A DNA stretch of 64,000 bases from Pascua guehoae. Its lineage: Eukaryota; Basidiomycota; Tremellomycetes; Trichosporonales; Trichosporonaceae. Positions 11,094 through 26,000 of the stretch are shown in pieces. The notes beneath the pieces are model-generated. The model worked only from the letters and a program-made list of their open reading frames with translations, was not told the origin of the DNA and did no database searches. The position numbers and the translations under genes are program-made. The stretch is taken from NCBI GenBank assembly GCA_001600415.1, contig BCJX01000024.1, forward strand, positions 56,040 through 120,039, read 5' to 3'. The stretch's first letter is position 1. Every line of letters begins with the position of its first letter.

Positions 11094-13632
11094 GGCGGAC
11101 GCGCTGAGCAGGTCTGCCACTATCGAAGGGTGATGAGCGGTACTTCACGCTTGGAATTGTCCTGCCACGACACCGAGGGGGTCCCGGAGCGGAATAATCT
11201 CGTCGTTCTGCGCCAATTCTTTTATGGAGCGAGTGGATAAGTGTGTTTGTTGTCGACGTTGTTGTGGACCATACCCATTGTGCCACCACCCTTCCAAGCT
11301 AACGGTATGCATTACGTAAAAGTTGTTTAGGACCACCATCGTGCAATTGTACAGAGGGTGTCAAAAAGGACCGTGAGGGCCGGGATGCCGTGGTATGTAG
11401 CTCTAAGCTGGTGCTGAGATGAGCGTTCGGCAGCACAAGACAAATCTCACCCTGCGCTTGTCACTGTCCTTTTTGATGCCCTCTGTAACCAGCGAAAACA
11501 ATTTGAAGGACGCCTCAAAAGGACCTGAAGTGGACGACTTTCAACACTCGTGTTCGATTCAGCGTCGAAAACAATGCTAGGTAGCCGATGCTTTGCTCTG
11601 TTTTTGTCCCTCTTCCTACCTTTGCTCGTCGTCGACCGTATTGTTCTTGGGCTCCCCTGTTTGCATTGTATCTGTAGCCTTCACCCCCCTCTTTATCAAA
11701 GTCACTATGGCTCTGTCTCATGTTAGATGCTACCTCGTTCGGGTTCCAGCCCCAGGCGCTCATGGTGCCCCGTGGTCGATCACGGAGCGGATGCCCTTCG
11801 GTAAGGGTATCGTTTCCATGGTGTCCAGTGCGTCCCCTCTTGGTTACTACCATCGTCTGTGACCGGAGGTTGCATTGCTCCAACCTGTCGAGGTACAGGG
11901 GTAAATGTACAGTCTCTTGGCCTGACTCTCACCGACCCCGAGCATAATGCTCCCCAATCGCTACGGTGCGTCTGTATCGCTCAACCAAAGTGTCTCTGGG
12001 ATGGCATTCCTCTGACGTCGTCGAAGAGTTTCGCAACGAAGGTAGACAAAGCTATCCTTTCCGCACATGGCTGATTCCACCACCACATCGACTCCAGTGG
12101 AACCCGCACCACCAAACTGTCGTCATCAGGCCTACGTTGCGGTGAGAGTCGCCCAGCATGCCCAGCACGAGCACACTACTCTGTCGCCTCTCTAGTCGCC
12201 TAGCAGCCTAGCCGCTGCGCGGGCCGCTGTTGTTTGTGAGAACCCGAAACCCAAAGCGTGCCTCGACATAGGCACAGTGCTCAAACACAGCCGGCCGAGT
12301 TGCATTCCCCATTCCCCAACCCCCAACGCCCAGCCCGTCGTCGTTCCGCAGAGGCGCGCCGTCCTTCCCCCTCCAGCCGTCTTGGCGCCCACGGTCCATG
12401 CCGTCGTGCCGTCGTATTCCAGCCCGTGTCGTCGTGTCGTCTCTTGGTTTTCTTGTTTTTTTTTCTTCGTCTCGTCTCGAGCCGTTGCCAGTGGTCAAAG
12501 CGGCTGTGCTGTGGATCTCGTACAGAAGCACCCTGTCTGAGGCGTCGGCACTGCCTCTTTGCTGACTCTGGTACTCGGTACACCTTGTGCCAATCAATCA
12601 ATGCGTGGGGGTGATCACCTGCCAGTGCCATGCTCGTGCCAAGCCATTTTGCCGACGGGGGGGGGGTCAAAGTGTTGTGAACAAGCATACCCTGCCCTGG
12701 CTCACTGGGCTGCTACTGGCCACTCACTCTTTCCCACCAGAAGAGCAGGTAGCCCTTCCTTGCCTTGCCTTGCACAGCCCTCTGCTGCCACCCACCGCGC
12801 GGATCTTGACCCCGAAAATGCAGTGCAGGCACATTTCAGGGTAAAGGTAAAGAGCGCGTAGGGAATGTGAGCGGAAAGGGGCAGAGGGAGGGCGGGCAAT
12901 GCGGCAAAGGCAGGCAGGCAGCAGGCAGGCGGGGTACACGGTCATCCAAAGAGTGCCAGGTGCCGGATGTCATGTCGTCGACCTCTCTCTCTTCTCTCCT
13001 TCAGGGTGTCTGTCTGTCTTCCGAGTCACGCGTGTCCCTGATTTTCACTCTGTGCACGAGGCACGAGGACGCAGGGCGATTGTGTGCGAGAATAGATGGG
13101 ATGAAATGTTTTTCAGCCATTATCAGGGTCATACAGGGATTACATATCAGGCTCACATTTGTATGGGTGGCCAGCCGCACACCGCCTCCCCTATCCGGGT
13201 TTGGAAGGACAGAAACACAGAAACAGACACTGAGAGAGAGAGAGAGAGAGCAACAAAGGTGGCTACTGCAACCTGGATGCCGAGTTTACATTCATTCACT
13301 ACAACATCATTGAACACTACCACAGTCTCGTCTCGCCTGTATTCCGATCGACTCTTCTTTGGTCCGCGTCGGTCGCCCTCCCTACTGGCCGCGCACTATA
13401 ACCCCATCGCCTGAGGTGCAGCTCTCGTTGCACCGAGACCGATACCACGAGCAATTGGTACGAGAGTGGCCCTCGACGCTGCCTCCTTCCTCCGCGTCTT
13501 CCCGTTGCGATCATCGACTGGCTTGGGCTTGAACGCGCTTGATCCTCCCCGCCCCTTATCGCCCCACGCCACTCGCACGCGCGCACCATCTGACCCCTCC
13601 CCAGGCCTCCCCCTCCGCCACCCCCCGCCACC
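11094..13632. other. Gene-poor region upstream of glyoxal oxidase
   Basis: No confident gene. A long minus frame at 11515-11883 contains coding-like GWNPNEVASNMRQSHSDFD, but no start, domain or exon partner could be established. Low-complexity tracts include a G-run near 12658-12666 and the GA tract listed separately. The proximal promoter of the glyoxal oxidase gene should be at the right end. Confidence 0.45.
13231..13250. repeat. (GA)n microsatellite
   Basis: About ten uninterrupted GA dinucleotides, lying about 380 nt upstream of the glyoxal oxidase start codon. Confidence 0.85.
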
Positions 13633-15754
13633 ATGCTGCCCTTGTCGACTCTGATTGCGGCCCTTGGGCTGTTGTCACCCGCCTCTGCCCAGCTGGCCGG
13701 CACCACCAAAGTGGCCGGAACGTTCAAGACAAATATCGCCTCGTCGGGCGTCAGCTCGCTGCAGTGGTACCTTAGCAATGAGAACAAGCTGTATATTCTC
13801 GACAAGACGGAGAACAACCCCATCACGGTCACCAATGCCAACGGCCAAGAACATCCGGCGTGGGCGACCGAGGTCGACATTACGACATGGAAGATGCGAA
13901 CAATGCCAGTTGTGTCGAATACCTTTTGTGCTGGAGGAAACACTCTGGGTTCGTACAACTTTGGGCCCTCTGTGACCTCGGGTCCTTTGGGTCGAGTGTG
14001 TGGTCGTGTCCAGAGACTAACGGTCGCAGGAAACGGGACCATGATCAACATTGGTGGCAACCAGCAGATTGGTAAGTCTCTACCAACAGGTGTTCGCCGC
14101 TAACATGTGCAGGAACAGGCGGCAACAATGTCGCCGGTGTCGAGGCACCATACTTTGACGATGACGGCCGCAAGGCCATCCGGTTCCTCAACGCGTGCAA
14201 CGACGACAAGTGCCAGTGGCTCGACGACCCTAGCATGTACATGGCGCACGAGCGGTGGTATCCTACCGTCGAGACCATGGCGGATGGCTCTGTCATGATT
14301 CTCGGCGGCTGCCAGAACGGTGGTTATGTCAACGACCCGGGACAGGACAACCCCACCATCGAGGTTTGTATCACCCGCGCCTGCTCGTCTTAAACATGCA
14401 CTGACACTGCCTACAGTTTTGGCCAGCTCGTGAAGGCGGCCTGATCCAGCTCGATGTCATTACCAGCACAAACCCAGTCAACCTATACCCTCTGGCCTGG
14501 CTGCTGCCGTCGGGCAACGTCTTGATCCAGTCTGGATGGCGAACGGCGATTTACGACGTTGACGCAAACACCGAATACCCAATTTCGGACATGCCGCATG
14601 CGTACCGCGTCTACCCTGCGTCGGCAGGGACGGCCATGCTCCCATTGACACCCGACACGAACTGGACGGCGTCTGTCATCTTCTGCGGTGGCGGCAACTA
14701 TGAGGACTACACGTCGTGGCAGCCGAGTGCAAAGATGTTGACGATTGTTGCTTCAAAGTCGTGCGTCCTGATCAACCCCGACGTCGAAGACCGCTGGTAC
14801 GAAGAGGACGACCTGCCGGCTGGACGCACCATGGGCCAGTTTGTCAACTTGCCCGACGGACGGCTCTTCTTTGCCAACGGCGCAAACCTCGGCACGGCCG
14901 GGTACGGCGCGACCGACCAGTGGGCGGTGGGCGAAAGCTATGCCGACGACCCAGAGCTCGACGCCTACTACTTTGACAAGACCAAGCCTGCGGGCCAGCA
15001 TTGGGTCAAGGCCGGAACGGCCATTACGCCCCGCATGTACCACTCGGTCGCGACGCTGCTCCCCGACGGCTCGGTGGCCATTTCGGGCTCCAACCCCAAC
15101 GCCGACTACATTGACCCCCAAAACCCGCCAAGCGACAGGTACAAGTACGGCACGGACACGACCATTGACATTTTCTACCCCGACTATTACGACCACGAGC
15201 GCCCAAAGCCCACGGGCCTGCCCAAGACGCTCACGTACGGCGGCAACTATTGGAACGTGTCCCTCACCCAGACCGACCTGTTTGGCGACACGATGAACAT
15301 TCAAAAGGCCCAGGCCGTCGTCGTCCGCACAGGCTACAGCACGCACGGCATGAACTTTGGCATGCGCCACGTCCAGCTCAACTCGTCGTACCAGACGACC
15401 GACAATGGCGGCGCCACGCTCTTTGTGTCGCAAATGCCCCCAAACCCAAACATTCTCGCACCGGGCCCCGCACTCCTCTTCATTGTCGTCGCCGGCATCC
15501 CATCACAGGGACAATGGATCATGGTCGGCGACGGCATTGTGGGACAGCACACGATCAAGCCCGCCGAGGATCTCCCACCGGCGGCCATCAACAAGGACTA
15601 TGTCTCGACGTCGGCAGTCGCAGGCCAGCCCGCCGCGACCGACGCTGCCGCCGACCCGGCTGCCGCCGACACCGCCGCAGCCGACCCCGCCGCGGCCGAC
15701 CCGGCTGCCGCCGCCGCCGGTGCTACCGGGGACGCGGCTGCGGCACCCGCATAG
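13633..15754 (+). CDS. Secreted glyoxal oxidase-like copper radical oxidase (AA5_1)
   Basis: Four exons (13633-13948, 14030-14071, 14113-14363, 14417-15754) give 648 aa. A signal peptide is clear (MLPLSTLIAALGLLSPASA, then QLAGT). Copper radical oxidases oxidise small aldehydes such as glyoxal and methylglyoxal and release extracellular H2O2. The active-site pattern is present: Cys in NTFCAGG (about residue 99) and Tyr in ERWYPTVE (about 168) for the Cys-Tyr radical cofactor. Tyr-His in RMYHSVATL (about 408-409) and His in STHGMNFG (about 511) match the copper ligands. Kelch-type blades (ADGSVMILGG, PDGRLFFANGAN, PDGSVAISGSNP) and the C-terminal domain (GPALLFIVVAGIPSQGQWIMVG) follow family order. 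An odd Ala/Asp/Pro tail of ~50 residues with AAADPAAADP-type repeats closes the protein. It may be a linker, a cell-wall tether or a GPI-like remnant; no strong terminal hydrophobic segment is seen. Confidence 0.93.
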
Positions 15755-16622
15755 CGCGTCTCCACCCAACCTCGGCTTCTTTATTTACCTCGAGTTATCT
15801 GTAGGGCACGGACAATCTAGGCATGGACCCTAATAGAAGGATGTATCCATCATCATAGCAGACTGTCAAGGGTGCACCAGATTGATTGGGGCAATTTACC
15901 CTGGCCCGTAAACTGACAAGGGCACCAGACTGAGCGGGTAATCGGGCTGCAAGCGACTTCAAGCGATCGGCTTTGCATAAGGAGAAATAAATTGAGATGA
16001 CCGACGTGGGTTTGCGCACGCTACGAGTTGGTGGATGCTAGTTGGTGGTTGCTCGTGCGACGTTTGACGTGCCAGAGTGCGCTCGCCGCTCGCCACTCGC
16101 GCTCGCCGCTGGCCGATCGCGAGCGACCCCGCTGGTGACCCTGTTAGGCGATTCAGAACAGTCAGCAGGACAGATCAGTCAGAGCACAAGCAAACAAGGA
16201 CAGACGGTTTGAAAGCGCGATGCGTGTCAGTCTGATGCGTGGCACGTATGGGGTGGCCAAGTTCCCTCCAAGAGACTTGCGGGCTTGCGGCGGTCGTATT
16301 GCAACTTGTATCGACGGCCGAAGCAGGTTTGCCGCCCAGTCATGGCCGTGTCAGGCGCTAGCTGTTCGTGTTCGTGTTCGTGTTCGTGTTCCATCCAACC
16401 TTGCAGCTTGTAGCCTTGTTAGGAAAACTGAGACGCGGCCGAGCGACATGCTCTGCAGCACGGGTCTATCTTCACACGAATGACATGCACGACACGACAG
16501 TCTCCACACCAAAGCAGATCTACAGACGGCCAACTGTGGCACTACACACGCACACGCTCGCAGTGCCGCACACACATGTTTTGGCGTACAGCACACATGT
16601 ACCTCCCCGCTCACGCCTCGAC
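15755..16622. other. Convergent intergenic region
   Basis: Both flanking genes end here (glyoxal oxidase on plus, alanyl-tRNA synthetase on minus), so it should hold two 3' UTRs. A short (TTCGTG)n hexamer repeat occurs at about 16364-16391. No gene is supported. Confidence 0.6.
16364..16391. repeat. Hexanucleotide repeat (TTCGTG)n
   Basis: About four and a half perfect TTCGTG copies in the intergenic region near the end of the alanyl-tRNA synthetase gene. Confidence 0.8.
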
Positions 16623-19950
<3,328 letters not shown>

Positions 19951-20387
19951 AAACCCTCCAAGTGGGAAGGCGGCGATGCGCTCTGTTTAAAGGGGGCGAG
20001 TGGTGGAAGGGAAAGAATGGGGGTGGGTTGGGTGGTGGCGACAGATACCAGTGACCGGCCTTTGTGGAGAAAGTTGGCGAGTCGACGAGCAGCCACCACA
20101 AACCTCTACGACGCCCGCCCGCCCGCTTGCCAGGCTGCAGGCTGCAGGCTGGGCCCTTTCGCTTCGCTTCGGCCCTTAGTCAATTTCCACCGCACCTGTC
20201 CGATCACGTGATCTCGGATCAAGTCCCATGTCAGGCCGCCGCCGGCGGTGCCTGGTTGAGTCGCGTCCAAGTCTTTTCAGTCCTCGCCACACACAAGGCT
20301 CTTCTACATGTGGCGCGTGTGGCGGGACACCTTATCTTTACTATAGTCTGCCAAGAGCATGCGAGTAGCAACAAACGTGGGGGGGTG

Positions 20388-20513
20388 AAAACTAAGGCCC
20401 GCCCCCGGCGGGCCGACCCACCCTCGACTGTCACAAACACCCAAAACACTCTGGACAGCCCCCGCCCCCCCAAGGCAGGAGGGGCCGTCCCAGAGCCACC
20501 CCAGTTGGGCATC
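20388..20513 (+). repeat. Inverted repeat, left copy (~126 nt)
   Basis: The copy starts AAAACTAAGGCCCGCCCCCG, contains ACACTCTGGACAGCCCC and CAGGAGGGGCCGTCCCAGAG, and ends GTTGGGCATC. It includes a GC-rich palindrome, GGCCCGCC..GGCGGGCC, at 20396-20415. A similar copy lies at 21142-21279 in the opposite orientation. Confidence 0.8.
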
Positions 20514-21141
20514 ACTGGGGTATGTGTGTGCGTGAAGTTGAGTAGAAAAGTGCCGTTGCGAAGAGCGGCGGTCGACTGAAATACACGGGGGAAGGTATGG
20601 GAAGGAGCTGTGCGGCGTGTGGCAGCTTGGGTCACAGTCCTCGTCCACAGTGTGCACTACGGTGCTCTCTCCAGCGAGAGTGATTCCCGTGGAATAACTG
20701 GTATTGTCCAGTTGCGATACGCGACTTGCCGTTGACTACAGCTGCCTATCGTGATGCTGCTGTCTTTCATGGATGTCTTGAACACCCATGTTTTGTTGTC
20801 GCAGAGGCTTGTGGTCACGTCTCGCTCAGGCCGGAATCAAACGCGGAACCAAACCACTTGACCTCTAAGTGGGCTGGCTGGTTGAGACGGATCAGACTGA
20901 GCGCACGCGTTGGGAGATGAGAGAGATGAGGTACCCATATGGTGCACTGCAATATGCAATAATGCAGTGCGATGCAGTGCAACCGATGTAACCGATCGCA
21001 CAGCAGAGGCCCATTCGAAGGGTACGGCGGAGACGCGGAGACGCGGGGACGGCCCATGCTGGACACTGTGACATGGCTCACGCGCATGCACGCGACGCGC
21101 CGCCCGGCGCGGCGCTGTGCCCCTTTACTGCATGCATGGCC

Positions 21142-21279
21142 GATGCCAAGTTGGGTTGGCTCTGGGGCGGCCCCCTCCTGCCCTCGGGGGGCTGGGGCCG
21201 TCCAGAGTGCTTTGAGGGTTTGTTGTTTACAAGGGGTGGGTCGGCCCGCCGGGGGCGGGCCTTACTGTACTGTAGTTTT
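21142..21279 (-). repeat. Inverted repeat, right copy (~138 nt)
   Basis: Read on the minus strand it contains GGCCCGCCCCCGGCGGGCCG, ACTCTGGACGGCCCCAGCC, CAGGAGGGGGCCGCCCCAGA and ends ACTTGGCATC. These match the left copy block by block with small indels. The spacer between the copies is 628 nt. Confidence 0.8.
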
Positions 21280-21594
21280 GGTAGGCGTGTGCAAAGTCGG
21301 TGGGTAGTGCGCGTGGGCGCGTGTGCGTGTACGTGTACGCGTGCGGGTGCGCGTGTGGGCGTGTGTTCCATGCACCAAAAGGGCAAAAGAGGGGACTTGG
21401 AGGGTGAGTTGGATAGGGCCAAAGGTAAAGCAAAAGGGGTACGGATGGGGTCGAGCTGGTCAAGGGAAGAAAGCAACCGGGGGGAGGGTGAAGGGAAGGG
21501 AGGGGAGGTGGGAGGAAGGGAGTTAGGGAGGAGCCAACACCCATCACCGCGAGGGAAAACGGCGGTATGGGAGGGGGAACAAAGGGACGGATCG

Positions 21595-21622
21595 AGGGGG
21601 GGGGGGGGGGGGGGGGGGGGGA
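21595..21622. repeat. Poly-G tract
   Basis: An almost pure run of about 24-26 G (C on the other strand). It is a likely assembly-sensitive and replication-slippage site. Confidence 0.9.
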
Positions 21623-22436
21623 GCGGGGGAGGGAGCCTGCGAGCCTGGTTAGGGGGGCCTACGGAGGAGGAGGGACAAGGGACCAAACCACGTTATACAC
21701 GTTACAGCGGCAATTGAGCAGAGAGCCAGGGGAGGGAGTGAGGGAGTGAGGGAGGGCAGACGTGGTAAGGGGACAAGGGGCCGACGCACTCAACCCGTGT
21801 CCTTGTGTGTACAGAGTCTGCCCGCTCTCTCAAGCAAAGGACACTCACTCTGATGCACACATTGGCTTGCGTACCATCCCATACCATACAGAGTCGCCTC
21901 CACCCGTCACCCAGTAGGACACTCGTCTGCTGTACAGGTCCTGACTGGCGGCATTGCTGGGCTGGGTTGGGTCGACTGGTTTTTTTCGACCCTATTGTGG
22001 GTGGGTTTTGGTTTCCCTGGGCGGTGGCTCTCTTTGTCCTGGGCTGCTGGGTGGTTGTGCCGCCCCCTCGGTTTGCGTTTGTCCCATGGGTCGGTATCAG
22101 TCTCCTCCTGCATCAAGTCGTTTTACGGGAGTCCCTGCCACCGTGCCACACACCACCACACACCCAGACTGCACTCTGCACTGCACTCGATGCACCGCAC
22201 CACCGCATCCACCACCCACCCAACACGCACCGCCGCTCTACCGTGTACCGTCGTACCCATCCCATCCCATATCCCATCCCACCCATCACCACCACTGCAC
22301 TACTGCACCACCACCACCATCCGCCATCCACCCTCCAAACCGGCAGGGGGTGTTCACGGGCCTGCCTAGTCTGTCTGCCTACCTGACTGCCTTTCTGCCT
22401 GCCGCCCGACTAGTCGTGCTTGCGTGCCTCTAGCCT

Positions 22437-22550
22437 TGCATCCTGCATTCTGCATCCTGCATCCTGGGCATCCTGCATCCTGTCCATCCTGGCTATCCTG
22501 GCATCCTGGCATCCTGGCGTCCTGGCATCCCATCCCGCATCCTGTGCGCG
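22437..22550 (+). repeat. Tandem (GCATCCTG)-type repeat upstream of LIM/RhoGAP gene
   Basis: More than ten degenerate copies of an 8-10-nt unit (GCATCCTG, GGCATCCTG, CATCCTGTC) lie about 520-630 nt upstream of the ATG at 23069. They probably fall in the promoter or 5' UTR. Confidence 0.8.
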
Positions 22551-23068
22551 ATCCTGCAGCCGCGACTACCACCTACCTCACTGCCAACACCAACACTCCC
22601 ACTACGACGATTCCGCCTTACTCCTTCCTCTACGCACCCACCATCCCACCCAACAGACCACACCACCATCGCTTTCCTTCACTCGTTTCGTTAATCATCC
22701 ACATTCCCCCCCCACAGCCACCCCATCCTCCCCACCGCCTGCCCCCTTCCTCCCATCGTCACCCAATCCGCCATCATCGACATACCCATCCTCCTCGCCC
22801 CACCGCCCGGCCCCGCTCTGGCCCGAAACGTGCTGCATCGACCCCGGCTCTCCGGGTGCTCGACCACCCATACACCTCGGCACGCACTGCCCTTCCTCCT
22901 GGCCGCCTCCATCCACAGTGGCCCCGAGCAGAGTCTTTGCCCTCTGGTGCCCGCCGCCGTGTCCCTTGCTCCCCCTCACCTTCCTCATCTTCATCAGCAC
23001 AACCATCTCGACGTCGTTGCTCCTCGTTGCCCACATTCATCCACCACCACCATCCTCCCCCAGTCGAG

Positions 23069-26000
23069 ATGACCTCGCCTCGCATCAACGCTCCGCTGCA
23101 GCGGCGCGACTCGGCGTCGGCGCCGGTGGGGTCTTCGCTTGCCGAACTCAATCCGCGGCCATCGTTTGACAGTCTGTCGCACGCGTCCGGATCACGTCGA
23201 CCGTCGGCCGCGTCTCAGCATTCGTCCGTCTCCCACCATTCACAACCACAAGTGCACTCTGCGTTGCATCATGCCCCGTCACAACATGGCGCAACCGCCA
23301 CCATGTCGCCGAGCAGCCTGCCATGGGTCACTCCACGCGAGCCGTACGACCCAAACCAATGGAGCCACAGCCCAAGGTCGACCTCGTCGCAGCTCCCAGT
23401 CCAGCGCCAAGCATCTCTCGCCAACCTGCCGCGCATTGCCACGCCTGCGAACGACCCCTCGCAAGACGACACGAGCGGCCCGCGCAGCGCACCAGTCTCG
23501 AGCCCCCTTACAGGGCCCACCCTTCCTTTTGCTCATCCTCCCCGTTCCGCGTCGTCGCCTGATCCTAGGTCACCGACGTCTGCGGGCCCACAACAAGACT
23601 CGCCCCTCACAGCCTCTCCGGTGGAGCACCAAGAACGACCTAGTACCTCGCAGGGCATTTTGGCGTCGTCTGGCATGAGCGCTTCTTCTCACACGGCTGC
23701 TCATGGCAACTCGCTTGCCCCCGAACCGTCATCAGCCGTGACCCCCCATGCTCCTCCGCCGCGGACGTCGTCGTTTACAAATGCCGCGTCGTTTGTTGCT
23801 CCTGCAGCACCAGGAGGAGAAGGAGCAGCAGCATCCACGCCGCGACGAGCCGAGACACCGACCTCTGTTCAAACGTCGCACGGTCCCAACATCAGCGGGA
23901 CCACCATTGGAAACTCCACTCTTTCAGCCTCTTCGACCGCTGCGACGTCCACCACCACAAAACGTTCGGGATCCATCACGTACTGCGCAAAGTGCGGCCT
24001 CGCTGTGCGCGGCCAGTTTGTTCGCGCACTGCACCAGGTCTACCACTTGGATTGTTTCCGCTGCCGGGTGAGTCCACCCCCCACATCTCATGAACGCGCA
24101 CTGACCGTTGCGCGCTAGGACTGCGACAAGGTCGTTGCCCAAAAGTTCTTCCCCGTCGAGGACGCCGATGGACAGTATCCGCTCTGCGAGCGCGACTACT
24201 TTGCCCGTCTCGACCTGATCTGCGTAAAGTGCGACCAGGCCTTGAGGTCGAGCTACATTACAGCTTGTGGTGAGTACCCCGACCATGGTGCCACGGATTG
24301 TGGCCGTGGCGAGGTGGCAGCACACGAGCAAACATGACTGACGGCCAGGCGAAAAGTTCCACATTGAGCACTTTTCTTGCTCGGTGTGCGACACGGTCTT
24401 TGGCGCGCACGACTCGTACTATGAGCACGATGGGAAAGTCTGTGCGTACAGGTTGGCTGACTGGTGGCTGTTTTGCTGACACACGACAGATTGCCACTAC
24501 CACTACTCGATCAGCTTTGCAAACAAGTGTGTGGGCTGCGAGACGGCCATTCTCAAGCAGTTTGTCGAGATCAACCGCAATGGCCGCGACGAGTGCTGGC
24601 ACCCGGAATGCTACATGATCCACAAGTTTTGGAATGTCCGCCTCGCGTCGCGCAACTTTACGACCCCCGCGCCCAACACGCCTGTCGCGTCGTCATTGTC
24701 GTTACTAGAGATGAGCTCAATGACGCAGGGCAGCCAGTCCATGTCAATGTCGGCCATCACTTCCAACCAGTCGGCCAACGCCAGTCCCAACTGGGTCCAT
24801 GGCATGACTGCCGACGAGCTCAAGGAGCGACAGATTGCCATGGAGCTCAAGGTATCGCAGATCTGGCTCGTCCTTTCTGGCTTTGAGGAGAGCTCGGCTG
24901 CGTGCATTGGCGAAATGCTGCGCGTCGTCAATGAACGCCAGCTCCTCGACGTCATTCTCCTAGCCGAGAAGTTTATTCTCCACGTCGAGACGCTCTTTGC
25001 TGTCATTGACGACCTCGAGGCCCAGTTTGCTCTTGCTGGTGTCAAGGGTGAGTGTTTCATGTCTGTTCCCACGCCGACGCGGCGCTAACGGTTTCAGGCA
25101 TGGCCCACGTGCGTGAAGCAAAGCAGCTGTGCCGCAAGCTGGTCAACTTCTTCTCCATGTTGTCGCAAATCTCGCCGCATGGTGGACCGATTCCAAACAT
25201 GCCTGATCTTTTGCAGCAGGTCACGCAGCTGGCGCACTACCTCAAGATTCTGATCCGAATTGCCCTGACGGGCGCCATTAAGCTTGATCGCGAGCAGTCC
25301 AACCCGCAAGCCATGGTGAATGCCTTGGCACGCCTGCACCTGCTGTCGTTGGACAATGCCGACCCATCGGTGCGAAAGCGTGGCGATGTACCACCGCCAC
25401 GCACACCGATCGAGCCGTGGACTGGCAACGAAACCCCCGAGGATATGGCCAAGCGGAGCTATGACTCGTTGACGCGCACGCCCGAGGGTTTTATTCCTGG
25501 CACTCAGCGCATTGCGTATGGGTACCGCAGTCTTGCGTTTGAGTCGACGGGCGAAACCACGTTGCGAGGACCTCAGGACGATGGCTTTGTACCCCACGAC
25601 GGGTGTACAGCCTGTAACGGTACGGTTGAAGACGACTGCGTCCGGCTTGGCATGTTCAACCGTTGGCACTCGCTCTGTGTCGCGTGCAAAACCTGTCATG
25701 ACACGGCCGGTACAAGCAAGGAACCCGAAAGTCCCGTGACGTCTACGAGGGCCCCGCACGATGATGAGTCACACGAGGGCGGCTCAACACTACACGAGGT
25801 AGTCACAAGGCTTCCACACCGCCGCCCGCCACTGCGCGTCAACGATTTCACCTTTGAGCCACCGCAGACGCAGTTTGCGCCGGCAGAGACGATTTGGTGT
25901 TCCCTCCACCGCACCGCCTCATCCATCTCAGGGTTCCAGTCGGTATCTCGTCTTGAACAGTTTGCGTTCCTGCTCCACGTCGCATTGCGTCGTCTCTACC

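Larger units (their letters stand above)
19951..23068. other. 3.1-kb divergent intergenic region, repeat-rich
   Basis: The region lies between the alanyl-tRNA synthetase start and the LIM/RhoGAP start. It contains the inverted repeat pair (20388-21279), a poly-G tract and a tandem (GCATCCTG)n-like block, all listed separately. Plus-strand frames upstream of 23069 are open and in frame with the RhoGAP protein, but they are repeat-derived and Pro/His/Ser-rich. I treat them as leader rather than coding. Confidence 0.5.

Noticed and set aside
14753..15433. 226-aa minus-strand ORF across the glyoxal oxidase gene
   Set aside because: It is a shadow frame of the GC-rich plus-strand exon, which carries the active-site motifs.
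22424..23068. In-frame upstream extension of the LIM/RhoGAP protein
   Set aside because: The sequence is repeat-derived (GCATCCTG units, Pro/His runs) and the ATG at 23069 opens normal Ser/Pro-rich coding. It is more likely promoter or leader.
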